The position numbers and the translations under genes are program-made. The notes beneath the pieces are model-generated. The model ran no database searches. It had not been told where the DNA came from and saw only the letters and a list, made by a program, of their open reading frames with translations. Positions 1 to 5,949 of a stretch of DNA of 10,000 nucleotides are shown piece by piece; position 1 is the first letter of the stretch, and the number at the start of each line of letters is the position of its first letter. This stretch comes from Symbiodinium natans (lineage: Eukaryota > Sar > Dinophyceae > Suessiales > Symbiodiniaceae), in contig CAJNDS010002532.1 in assembly GCA_905221605.1 (NCBI GenBank), positions 1 through 10,000 on the forward strand, given 5' to 3'.

Positions 1-60
1 CCCCCCCCCCCCCGTAACTTAAGGAGTGCCCCTCCCCCCCGAAACCCGAAACCCATTTTA
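1..60 (-). repeat. poly-C and degenerate CCCGAAA tract at window edge
   Basis: A C13 run opens the window and may continue outside it. A C7 run and two CCCGAAA units (variant of CCCTAAA) follow. No coding signal is seen in this stretch. Confidence 0.75.
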
Positions 61-252
61 CACAGCGACAAGAAGCTTGCACTCCTTTTTATCGTAGGGT
101 ACTGGGGGGAATTTGGACGCCCTAAGGTTTATGGTAGGGTTTGTTGCCAGAGCTTGTGGGAGTTCAGGTTTTCTCGCAGACTTTACACACATCTTTTCTT
201 CACCTTTGAGTTGGGGTGGCAACCTTCCTTGCTGTGATATCCCGACAGCAGC

Positions 253-279
253 AGGGTTTAGGGTTTAGGGCGTAGGGTT
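253..279 (+). repeat. short interstitial telomeric tract (TTTAGGG)
   Basis: Three to four heptamers with one variant (CGTAGGG). The preceding 61-252 holds no recognisable feature; the minus strand there has an AAG/GTGAAG donor-like site near 206-211 but no supported exon. Confidence 0.85.
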
Positions 280-398
280 CCTGCACAAGGAACGGGGAGT
301 GTATAAACCTCTAGGCTTTGAGCATGCAAGGCGGGGCCCAACTCTTCGTTTCTCAAGACACAGCTGTAGTCCCAGTTGACTTGCGCGTGGCTGCCCTG

Positions 399-425
399 AT
401 AAACCCTAAACCCTAAACCCCAAAC
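399..425 (-). repeat. short interstitial telomeric tract (CCCTAAA)
   Basis: Three CCCTAAA-type units, the last reading CCCCAAA. The island upstream (about 300-398) is open in one plus frame but has no convincing splice boundaries. Confidence 0.85.
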
Positions 426-438
426 ACAGAAGTTAAGC

Positions 439-625
439 GTTTCAGGGTTTTACGGTTTAGGTCCCTACTACCCCAAGTTCGAGACCCTAAACCCAAACCC
501 TGTCCCCGGCGAACCCTATACCCCAAACCCTAACCCTAAACCCGAAACCCTAAACCCCAAACCACAACCCTAACCCCTGTATTCACCCTAAACCCTAAAC
601 CCTAAACCCTTAACCCTAAACCCGG
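439..625 (-). repeat. degenerate telomeric tract, C-rich, with a short opposite-strand stub
   Basis: 439-471 carries two or three degenerate G-strand units (TTCAGGG, TTTACGG). 483-625 is then C-strand, about 18 units with many variants (CCCAAAC, CCCTATA, CCCCAAA, CCCTAAC). The degeneracy indicates an old array, not an active chromosome end. Confidence 0.85.
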
Positions 626-664
626 CACTCCATAGCTCCTCAGTTTGCGGCACACAGGACTCAC

Positions 665-710
665 GAACTCCCGGCACCCGGCCGCCTCCGCTGTATTCAG
701 ACGAGGCACC
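665..710 (-). CDS. candidate internal exon, minus strand (GASSEYSGGGRVPGV)
   Basis: A 46-base segment lies between a minus-strand acceptor (CAAGCAG followed by G, at 711-713) and a consensus donor GTGAGT (664-659). The frame starting at the first base reads GASSEYSGGGRVPGV with one base left over. Telomere-like tracts lie on both sides, so the introns would be built largely of them. The product is unknown. A plus-strand frame is also open across the island, so strand is not settled by openness alone; the paired splice signals favour minus. Confidence 0.22.
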
Positions 711-718
711 CTGCTTGG

Positions 719-838
719 GGGTTTAGGGTTTGGGGCTTAGGGTTTAGGGTTTAGGGTTTTAGGGTTTAGGGTTTAAGGTTTAGGTTTAGGGTTTAGGGTT
801 TAGGGTTCAGGGTTCAGGGTTTGGTTGAGGGTTTTATC
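719..838 (+). repeat. interstitial telomeric array (TTTAGGG), degenerate
   Basis: About 16 units on the G-strand, with TTTGGGG, CTTAGGG, TTCAGGG and length variants (6 and 8 bases). It faces the C-rich tract ending at 625, so the unique island 626-718 is bracketed by inverted telomeric arrays in the order C then G. Confidence 0.92.
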
Positions 839-992
839 GTATAGTTACTGGGCCACCAAGACATAACACAGAGCATCAATGATGAAAGAACATTCCTGTT
901 GGACTGTCGAGGCTGAAAGTGAGGCGGCAGGGACGCAGACCATGTCTGTCTGTAGAGGGATCACACCCTTGCTTAGACTCCTGAACCGAAAA

Positions 993-1116
993 AGATCCTA
1001 AACCCTAAATCCTGCACTGAACAAGTCCCCAAACGCGACATCCTTCAACCCTGAACTCTAGACCCTAAGCTCTGAAACCTAAGCTCTAAACCCTAAACAC
1101 TGACCCTAAGGGTCCA
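993..1116 (-). repeat. highly degenerate C-strand telomeric tract
   Basis: Scattered CCCTAAA units with CCCTGAA, TCTAGAC and CTCTAAA variants. The island before it (839-992) has no assignable feature, although two minus-strand frames are open there. Confidence 0.7.
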
Positions 1117-1137
1117 TGTACCTAAATAGGAATGTTT

Positions 1138-1170
1138 ACGGTTTAGGGCTAAGGGTTACTGGGTTCAAGG
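1138..1170 (+). repeat. degenerate G-strand telomeric stub
   Basis: Units such as TTTACGG, TTTAGGG, CTAAGGG and TTCAAGG follow a CCCTAAGGG palindrome at about 1104-1112, where the strand sense switches. Confidence 0.6.
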
Positions 1171-1205
1171 TTTTGGTGGTTCTTTTCTCCTGTTTGTCTG
1201 TCAGG

Positions 1206-1266
1206 TTTTTTTTTTTGTTTGGGGGGGGGGTGGGGGTGGGGGTGGGGGGGGGCGGGGGTGGGGGGT
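1206..1266 (+). repeat. T11 run followed by G-rich, quadruplex-prone tract
   Basis: A T11 run (1206-1216) precedes a tract of nearly pure G (1221-1266) broken by single T or C, with at least six runs of three or more G. By composition it can form a G-quadruplex on the plus strand. The open frame crossing it encodes only glycine/valine and is not taken as a gene. Confidence 0.85.
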
Positions 1267-1392
1267 GTTTAGGTGTTTCTAGCCTTTCTGGGGTGTGTCG
1301 TGTTTAGCGTAGATGTATACTAGGACTTATTCAGGTTCAAGGTTCCATGCGCGCAGCCCGGGCACTAAGCCCCTGCTGCGTTTCTGCCTCAG

Positions 1393-1449
1393 GAGAGCAA
1401 CGTGCTCTCGGACGTCAGCTTCTTCGCCCTGGCCTTGTGCTCTCTGTAG
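1393..1449 (+). CDS. candidate terminal exon, plus strand (ESNVLSDVSFFALALCSL)
   Basis: The segment follows a good acceptor: a pyrimidine-rich stretch ending TTTCTGCCTCAG at 1381-1392, then G. The frame reads ESNVLSDVSFFALALCSL and ends in TAG (1447-1449), immediately before a telomeric tract. Seventeen of eighteen codons end in G or C, the strongest codon bias seen in the window. The product is unknown; the hydrophobic FFALALCSL end could be membrane-associated or chance. A minus-strand frame is also open here with weaker codon bias, and no upstream partner exon was identified. Confidence 0.28.
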   Translation, partial: ESNVLSDVSFFALALCSL

Positions 1450-1513
1450 CCCTAAACCCTAAACCCTGAACCCTAAACTTAAAACCCTAAACCCTCAACC
1501 CTAAACCCTAAAC
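1449..1513 (-). repeat. interstitial telomeric array (CCCTAAA)
   Basis: Nine C-strand units with CCCTGAA, AACTTAA and CCCTCAA variants. It begins at the stop codon of the candidate exon 1393-1449. Confidence 0.92.
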
Positions 1514-1551
1514 GCCCGTGCCCCTCCCACACCGTTTTGTTGCTCATTGCG

Positions 1552-2040
1552 TTACACCAAAAGCTCCGGGAGTCTCAGCCTCCCATAACCATAGAGAGCC
1601 GAAACTCTGTCCATGACCACCGCAACTGTGAAGGGATGCTTGAATGCAGCACAGACAAGAGCAGCATGTTCCGAAGCTGGCGAATCTAGATGATTTAGGG
1701 ACAAGAGCAGCTGCAGGGTTAAGAACTGGGGCAACGTTGAAGAGTTGTGGGGACCATGATGATGACTCAACGCCCTCAACGTAGGGCAAGTTGCCAGAAA
1801 AAGCACCTGGTACTGCAGCCATTTTGCATTTTTAGATCGTAGTGGTGGCTCTGCACCATGTGACAACAGCACAGCCTTCATAAGGCCCCCTAAACCCTCA
1901 ACCCTAAACCCTAAACCCGATTGAGTAACACAGTATGCACATGGCACAGAAAGCTTGACATGCTGGGCGACCCCGCCGGTCGGCGCCAGCCGAGTCCCCA
2001 GAAGCTGCACGGAAGCCTCCCAGCACAGTAACCCTATTTG
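1552..2040 (-). CDS. open minus-strand region with possible SUN-domain-like segment, probably spliced or decayed
   Basis: One minus-strand frame is open from about 2040 to a TAA at 1552-1554 and runs through a telomeric tract (1885-1918), so it cannot all be exon. Near 1932-2025 it reads LCWEASVQLLG, then TRLAPTGGVAQHV. This resembles the mid-SUN-domain pattern CW, then V-x-L, then R-[IL]-x-P-T-x5-H-V. Near 1583-1603 the same frame reads DRVSALYGYG, vaguely like the later D-F-x-[IV]-[YF]-G motif. The expected G-x-x-G loop after CW is missing. A CTTCACAG acceptor-like site precedes the last piece. If real, this would be part of a nuclear-envelope SUN protein or its pseudogene. Chance resemblance is quite possible. 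Confidence 0.18.
   Translation of the reverse strand, partial: QIGLLCWEASVQLLGTRLAPTGGVAQHVKLSVPCAYCVTQSGLGFRVEGLGGLMKAVLLSHGAEPPLRSKNAKWLQYQVLFLATCPTLRALSHHHGPHNSSTLPQFLTLQLLLSLNHLDSPASEHAALVCAAFKHPFTVAVVMDRVSALYGYGRLRLPELLV
1885..1918 (-). repeat. short interstitial telomeric array (CCCTAAA)
   Basis: Four C-strand units, one reading CCCTCAA. It would fall in an intron of the minus-strand candidate around it. Confidence 0.88.
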
Positions 2041-2044
2041 ACGC

Positions 2045-2104
2045 TATACCCTAACCCCTAAACCCTAAACCCTAAACCCTAAACCCTAAACCCTAAACCC
2101 TAAG
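2045..2104 (-). repeat. interstitial telomeric array (CCCTAAA)
   Basis: About eight C-strand units; from 2056 to 2103 they are perfect. The array separates the two minus-strand SUN-like islands. Confidence 0.95.
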
Positions 2105-2116
2105 CCTGCTACTTAC

Positions 2117-2217
2117 CCCCGAGCTGCGCGCAGCGCAGCTGCGGGATCATGGCGCCGCCCGTAGACAGCGCGAAATCAGGCAAAGTGACGCGGTTCGTGC
2201 AGGATTGCGAAGTGCCA
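2117..2217 (-). CDS. candidate exon, minus strand, resembling the start of a SUN domain
   Basis: The exon ends at a consensus donor GTAAGT (minus strand, 2116-2111) and may start after an AAG at about 2218. Its frame contains LPDFALSTGGAMIPQLRC. Human SUN2 begins its SUN domain with DYALESGGASVISTRC, sharing D, A, L, GG-A and R-C plus conservative Y/F, S/T and V/I pairs (compared from memory). SUN proteins span the inner nuclear membrane and join KASH partners in the lumen to bridge nucleus and cytoskeleton. Most codons end in G or C. The roughly 50 residues that should follow are not found between this island and the next. A plus-strand frame here opens with ATG at 2149 (MAPPVDSAKSGKVTRFVQDC) and is a serious rival. 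Confidence 0.25.
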
Positions 2218-2230
2218 CTTGCCAAGCATA

Positions 2231-2304
2231 CCCTAAACCCTAAACCCTAAACCCTAAACCCTAAACCCTAAACCCTAAACCCTAAACCCTAAACCCTAAA
2301 CCCT
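2231..2304 (-). repeat. perfect interstitial telomeric array, 10.6 units (CCCTAAA)
   Basis: Seventy-four bases with no mismatch, one of the two longest perfect arrays in the window. It abuts an inverted-repeat element whose left TA lies five bases further on (2309-2310). Perfection suggests recent addition or homogenisation. Confidence 0.97.
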
Positions 2305-2310
2305 ATGCTA

Positions 2311-2534
2311 CTTGGAGGTTCAGGGTACTCTTTGTCATAGCTGGGTGCCATTTTACATGTCTAAGGGTGCTTAAACCCAATAAGGAATAAACAATTAAAT
2401 GTTTATATTATCCCAACCATGAACTAGTACCTAGTAACCAATTCTGACTGTACTTATAACCATATTGGGGCACTTAAAGGGCTTATAAGTGGGTTAGAAG
2501 TGCAATTGGTTCATAAGTACCATGAACCTCCAAG
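2311..2534 (+). mobile_element. MITE-like element, 224 bp, TA target site, 18-bp TIRs
   Basis: The left end CTTGGAGGTTCAGGGTAC (2311-2328) and the right end GTACCATGAACCTCCAAG (2517-2534) are reverse complements at 17 of 18 positions. TA flanks both ends (2309-2310 and 2535-2536), as expected for a Tc1/mariner-type duplication. The interior is AT-rich, contains CTTATAAC and TTATAAG motifs also present in the 5198-5317 element, and has no transposase frame. It is therefore non-autonomous. With only one copy in the window, mobility is inferred. Confidence 0.6.
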
Positions 2535-2536
2535 TA

Positions 2537-2893
2537 GAATCTTCTGGATTGTATCACACTGCTTGCGATGTCCCCTCTTATGCGAACAGTCCTTGAGAGG
2601 GATTATAATGGGGAGTACTTCTATCTTAGTAGAAGGGGATTTCAGGACCCTCTCCCCCCCCCCCCCCCCCGAAGCGTTAATTCTAACGACCACCCAGACT
2701 ACAAGAACCGGATTCCTGGCATCGTCCCTTCACATGGGTCAGCACCACACGGTTAATTCCTAAACGATAAGGAACGTGCGAATCGACCCAAAATTGGGAG
2801 CGTAATCAAACCTTAAACCCTTGATGTTCAGGGCTTCGCGGGGTCAAATGCCGCGCCATGAGCTTTGAATGCTGAGACCTGGACCTAAACTGT
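2537..2893. other. unique island without assignable gene; contains a C17 run
   Basis: No gene is supported. It holds a short inverted repeat (CTTCTA...TAGAAG, about 2619-2636) and a C17 run at 2654-2670. On the minus strand, an AG-G acceptor after TTTAGGTCC leads into 2878-2828, which reads VSAFKAHGAAFDPAKP then stop; this is a weak exon lead only. The 87-residue plus frame over 2500-2763 crosses the element end and poly-C and looks accidental. Confidence 0.5.
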
Positions 2894-2947
2894 ACCCTAA
2901 ACCCTAAACCCTAAACCCTACACCCTAAACCCTAAACCCTAAACCCT
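2894..2947 (-). repeat. interstitial telomeric array (CCCTAAA)
   Basis: Nearly eight C-strand units with one CCCTACA variant. The following island 2948-3088 has no supported feature. Confidence 0.94.
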
Positions 2948-3088
2948 GTGCGAAGGCACCAGCCTGTCCCAAACCTTTGGATTCGGAATCCCGCTATCAA
3001 AGGCATCTTGCATCCAGGCCTGATCCCTCAACCTTAATTGGTTTTAAAATCCTTACATTTAACGGTTCAGGCTAGTTTAAGATGGTAT

Positions 3089-3200
3089 TAAACCCTAAAC
3101 CCTAAACCCTAAACCCTAAAACCCTAAAACCCTAAACCCCAAACCCCAAACCCTAAACCCTAAACCCTACAATACATAAACCTCAAACTCTAAACTCTAC
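3089..3200 (-). repeat. interstitial telomeric array with octamer variants and decaying end
   Basis: C-strand units through 3169, including two CCCTAAAA octamers and CCCCAAA variants, then degenerate CTCTAAA-like units to about 3200. Confidence 0.92.
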
Positions 3201-3240
3201 ATTCTCGAAACCTTTCGAGGCAAAGCACCACTTATCCTAG

Positions 3241-3285
3241 GCAGCCTCCGCCTCCGGAAGAGATGCTCGAGTCAGAGGCGCAAAC
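3241..3285 (+). CDS. candidate internal exon, plus strand, 45 bases
   Basis: It lies between an acceptor (TTATCCTAG followed by G) and a donor GTGGGTTG at 3286, which leads into a telomere-like tract. The frame with offset 1 reads QPPPPEEMLESEAQ; the other two frames are also open, so the reading is uncertain. The same donor type (GTGGGTTT) ends the candidate exon at 4937-4979. Confidence 0.18.
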
Positions 3286-3295
3286 GTGGGTTGTT

Positions 3296-3367
3296 CTAGG
3301 GTTTAGGGTTTGTAGGGTTTGTAGGGTTTGGTAGGGATTTCTAGGGTTTAGGGTTTAGGGTTTAGGG
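3296..3367 (+). repeat. interstitial telomeric array with nonamer variants
   Basis: G-strand units including TTTGTAGGG nonamers and a TTTGGTAGGG decamer, ending in four normal heptamers. With 3089-3169 it forms a C-then-G pair around a unique island. Confidence 0.93.
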
Positions 3368-3450
3368 CTTCATTCGGCATTTCGGCTTAGTGCTGTGGGG
3401 TGTAATGAATTCTCGCGGGATGTGGGAATGTTAGTGAAGGTGTGAGAAAT

Positions 3451-4212
3451 GTGTGTGTGTGTGTGTGTGTCTCTGTGTCTGTGTGTCTGTGTGTCTGTGT
3501 GTCTGTGTGTCTGTGTGTCTGCGTGTCTGTGTGTCTGCGTGTCTGCGTGTCTGCGTGTCTGTGTGTCTGTGTGTCTGTGTGTCTGTGCGTCTGTGCGTCT
3601 GTGTGTCTGTGCGTCTGTGTGTCTGTGTGTCTGGGTGTCTGTGTGTCTGTGTGTCTGTGTGTCTGTGTGTCTGTGTGTCTGTGTGTCTGTGTGTCTGTGT
3701 GTCTGTGTGTCTGTGTGTCTGGGTGTCTGCGTGTCTGTGTGTCTGTGTGTCTGCGTGTCTGCGTGTCTGCGTGTCTGTGTGTCTGTGTGTCTGTGTGTCT
3801 GTGTGTCTGTGTGTCTGTGTGTCTGTGTGTCTGGGTGTCTGCGTGTCTGCGTGTCTGCGTGTCTGCGTGTCTGCGTGTCTGGGTGTCTGGGTGTCTGCGT
3901 GTCTGGGTGTCTGGGTGTCTGCGTGTCTGTGTGTCTGTGTGTCTGTGTGTCTGTGTGTCTGTGTGTCTGTGTGTCTGTGTGTCTGTGTGTCTGTGTGTCT
4001 GTGTGTCTGAGTGTCTGTGTGTCTGTGTGTCTGTGTGTCTGTGTGTCTGTGTGTTTGTGTGTCTGTGTGTCTGTGTGTCTGTGTGTCTGTGTGTCTGTGC
4101 GTCTGTGAGTCTGTGCGTCTGTGCGTCTGTGCGTCTGTGCGTCTGTCTGTTTGTGTGTCTGTGTGTCTGTGTGCCTGTCTGCGTGTCTGTGTGTCTGTGT
4201 GTCTGTGTGTCA
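3451..4212 (+). repeat. octamer satellite (GTGTGTCT)n, about 92 units
   Basis: A (GT)10 run (3451-3470) leads into octamers. From 3481 to 4176 there are 87 units with no insertion or deletion; a 4-base slip occurs at 4177. Variation is almost all substitution: the second base is T, C or G (one A), and the fourth is T or C (one A). Variants are clustered, for example runs of GCGTGTCT at 3841-3880 and GTGCGTCT at 4113-4144. Neither strand contains stop codons in any frame, giving spurious Cys/Val/Ser frames on plus and Asp-Thr-Gln-Thr-His-Arg frames on minus. Confidence 0.98.
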
Positions 4213-4268
4213 GTGCACGCGTGCGTGCGGACGGGTCTGCGCGCGGGCTGTGTAAGTATGTACTGACA

Positions 4269-4285
4269 GCCTGTCCCTGACAGGC
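4269..4285. other. perfect 7-bp stem hairpin beside the satellite
   Basis: GCCTGTC (4269-4275) and GACAGGC (4279-4285) pair around a CCT loop. The stem overlaps an accidental-looking 32-base intron pattern (GTAAGT at 4252, TACTGAC, then CAG at 4281-4283). Confidence 0.5.
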
Positions 4286-4294
4286 ACATCGCCA

Positions 4295-4412
4295 CATACT
4301 GCAATGCACTGCAATGCAATGAAATGCATTGTAGTGCCAGCATGCAAACATGCACGGACGGACGGATGGATGGATGGACGGGTAGGCATGCATGTAGGCA
4401 TGAATGCCTGGA
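4295..4412 (+). repeat. degenerate pentamer, tetramer and GCATG microsatellites
   Basis: Three short simple-repeat zones follow the satellite: TGCAA/AATGC-type units (about 4298-4330), GGAC/GGAT tetramers (about 4354-4382) and GCATG-type units (about 4385-4410). 4413-4607 beyond holds no recognised feature. Confidence 0.8.
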
Positions 4413-4607
4413 TACCTGTTTGCATTCACGGATGGATGTTACGGCCGGAGTTGATGCACTACGGGCCTTGCAAGCAAAAATAAGGTGTAGCATGCGTGCC
4501 AACTTCCAGAGGCAGTAGGCTAAAGAGTACGTTTACTCGCTCAAGTATCTTTGAGAGAAAGCTCGGCGACGCGAGAGAAGTGGCCCGTGTGTAGAACCGC
4601 AGCTTTT

Positions 4608-4660
4608 AAACCCTGTAAACCCTAAGCCCTGTACCCTAAGCGGCCCTGAACCTAAACCTA
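4608..4660 (-). repeat. degenerate C-strand telomeric tract
   Basis: Units such as CCCTGTAAA, CCCTAAG and CCTAAAC. The nonamer CCCTGTAAA recurs in the array at 5841-5930. Confidence 0.75.
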
Positions 4661-4772
4661 AGGCCAAAAAGCTCTGAAATCACCAGACCTGCTTTTGGAC
4701 CCGTTATGCTTGTCTTAGGTAGCCCAGTGGTACCCTTTACCCTTTTTTGTTTATGGTTCCCTTATAAAATTG

Positions 4773-4842
4773 ACCCTAAACCCTAAACCCTAAACCCTAA
4801 ACCCCTAAACCCCTAAACCCCTAAACCCCTAAACCCCTAAAC
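4773..4842 (-). repeat. telomeric array switching from heptamers to octamers
   Basis: The first four units are CCCTAAA, the next five CCCCTAAA. The uniform block of longer units suggests tandem amplification of one variant or a changed templating register. Confidence 0.95.
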
Positions 4843-4936
4843 GACCAACCAGAAAAGGGTGCCCTTATCATAATATGGTTACGGGGCTGCCATGTTGCCC
4901 CCAAGCCCGAACCTTAACCTCGATTACCTGCTCCAG

Positions 4937-4979
4937 GGACCTCTGGTGACGCGTCCCAGGCGGCCCTCAATCTTTGGAG
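4937..4979 (+). CDS. candidate internal exon, plus strand, 43 bases
   Basis: The acceptor is preceded by a pyrimidine-leaning stretch (CGATTACCTGCTCCAG, then G), and the donor GTGGGT starts at 4980, where a perfect telomeric array begins. The frame with offset 2 reads TSGDASQAALNLW; the frame with offset 0 is also open (GPLVTRPRRPSIFG). No family is recognised. Of the candidates it has one of the clearer pairs of boundaries. Confidence 0.25.
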
Positions 4980-4981
4980 GT

Positions 4982-5055
4982 GGGTTTAGGGTTTAGGGTT
5001 TAGGGTTTAGGGTTTAGGGTTTAGGGTTTAGGGTTTAGGGTTTAGGGTTTAGGGG
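4982..5055 (+). repeat. perfect interstitial telomeric array, about 10 units (TTTAGGG)
   Basis: G-strand heptamers without mismatch. It faces the C-strand array at 4773-4842 across a unique island. The island after it (5056-5190) is open in one plus frame (AEQLKPAAHGVLGVE, then two TGA stops), without clear splice support. Confidence 0.97.
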
Positions 5056-5197
5056 CGGAGCAGTTGAAGCCGGCTGCACACGGCGTCTTAGGCGTTGAAT
5101 GATGAAAGTTAAAACCGCTTTGGAGACAGCAGCTTATTAGGCATTGTACTCGTATGGCGCAGGGCAAAGGGCTCTTGAGTTTAGAGTTCACGGCATA

Positions 5198-5317
5198 CAG
5201 GGTGGGGCCCCCTTACTATACTAACTGTAGTTAAGGGACTTATAACCTAACTTAGGGTCCTTATAACCCAATTTAGGGCCCTTATAACTCTACTTATAAC
5301 TAGGGGGCCCCACCCTG
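5198..5317 (+). mobile_element. MITE-like element, 120 bp, perfect 16-bp TIRs, TA target site
   Basis: The left end CAGGGTGGGGCCCCCT (5198-5213) is the exact reverse complement of the right end (5302-5317), and TA flanks both (5196-5197, 5318-5319). The core is a triple 21-base tandem repeat (5231-5251, 5252-5272, 5273-5293) with consensus TTAGGGNCCTTATAAC plus five bases, followed by a partial unit. The TA duplication and TIRs fit a Tc1/mariner-like non-autonomous element, but no transposase is present and the superfamily is inferred. The long near-palindrome would fold into a hairpin if transcribed. Confidence 0.72.
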
Positions 5318-5373
5318 TAGGGCTTGTGCAGGGTTCTAGCAATTTTGAGCTTTTGGGTTCTGGAATTTTGGGG

Positions 5374-5480
5374 GACCCTAAACCCTAAACCCTAAAGCCC
5401 TGAGCTTTTGGTTTAGGGGTCCGGGAGGAGGCCCTTTTTTCCTTTCTTCAGGGTTGGGGTTACCCTAAACCCTGAACCAG
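5374..5480 (-). repeat. two short C-strand telomeric stubs around a splice-acceptor-like tract
   Basis: Two to three CCCTAAA units occur at 5375-5395 and again at about 5462-5478. Between them lies a strong pyrimidine tract ending TTTCCTTTCTTCAG (about 5437-5450), acceptor-like on plus, with no supported exon after it. Confidence 0.7.
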
Positions 5481-5654
5481 TTTACCATTTGCCACAAACT
5501 TTTATGCCTTACTGTCATGCCGAAGAACAGGCGTACGGCCTGGGTTGTGCAATCTATAGGTGTGGGAAGAATTGCTAATGGTATTCCCCTACGGTCCCTA
5601 TAGAATCATATACTTTGTTGGTATGTTGTGTTGTCGTACACAAGACGGGGGCGA
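5481..5654. other. unique island, no gene supported
   Basis: A 28-codon plus frame starts at an ATG near 5519 (MPKNRRTAWVVQSIGVG onward) and ends in TAG near 5603. It has no homology I recognise and no splice support, so it is recorded but not called as a gene. Confidence 0.4.
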
Positions 5655-5672
5655 GGGGGGGGGGGGGGGGGG
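5655..5672 (+). repeat. G18 homopolymer
   Basis: Eighteen consecutive G, preceded by GGGGGCGA. Length is likely variable and prone to sequencing error. Confidence 0.95.
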
Positions 5673-5697
5673 TGCTTTTCGGTAGAAAGAGCTCCAG

Positions 5698-5766
5698 GTT
5701 GAATCAGGTCGCGTGCAGGCTGCACTGAGACCCAAGGACCCGAAGGAGCGTTACCCAACCCTCTAG
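5698..5766 (+). CDS. candidate terminal exon, plus strand (VESGRVQAALRPKDPKERY)
   Basis: It follows GAGCTCCAG, then G. The frame reads VESGRVQAALRPKDPKERY followed by PTL and TAG. Composition is protein-like (charged, alternating), but a minus-strand frame is open as well and no partner exon is certain. Product unknown. Confidence 0.2.
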   Translation, partial: VESGRVQAALRPKDPKERYPTL

Positions 5767-5825
5767 AAGCCTATACGGTATATGTGCAGGCCCCCTCAAA
5801 CCCTGAAAGCGTTGAGGCTTGAGAG

Positions 5826-5949
5826 TACCCTAACCCTAAACCCTATAAACCCTATAAACCCTATAAACCCTGTAAACACTGCAAACCCTGTAAACCCTAT
5901 AAACCCTATAAACCCTATAAACCCTATAAACCCTAAACCCTAAATCCCC
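5826..5949 (-). repeat. telomere-derived nonamer array (CCCTATAAA) ending in heptamers
   Basis: Ten consecutive 9-base units run from 5841 to 5930 (CCCTATAAA, with CCCTGTAAA and one CACTGCAAA), then two CCCTAAA. The insertion of TA or TG into each unit is regular. Confidence 0.96.

Noticed and set aside
465-490. tRNA T-loop-like GTTCGAGACC
   Set aside because: No matching acceptor stem, D-arm or anticodon arm nearby.
1116-1307. 63-codon plus frame
   Set aside because: Runs through degenerate telomeric units and the G-tract (poly Gly/Val).
2231-2304. A true chromosome end
   Set aside because: Arrays are short, internal, in both orientations and flanked by complex sequence; none is terminal.
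2500-2763. 87- and 62-codon plus frames and a 60-codon minus frame
   Set aside because: They cross an element end and a C17 run (poly-Pro/Gly) and have no motif or splice support.
3451-4212. CRISPR array
   Set aside because: Contiguous 8-base units without spacers in a eukaryotic context.
4252-4283. 32-base intron (GTAAGT, TACTGAC, CAG)
   Set aside because: Shorter than typical introns, lies in simple-repeat flank with no coding on either side; overlaps a hairpin.
3387-4502. 371- and 332-codon minus frames and 274-, 219- and 185-codon plus frames
   Set aside because: All are translations of the stop-free octamer satellite, with accidental extensions; every frame is open at once.
4727-4880. 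Possible inverted repeat (ACCCTTTTTTGTTTATGG versus ACCCTTTTCTGGTTGG) around the 4773-4842 array
   Set aside because: Matches are patchy and low complexity; not distinguishable from chance.
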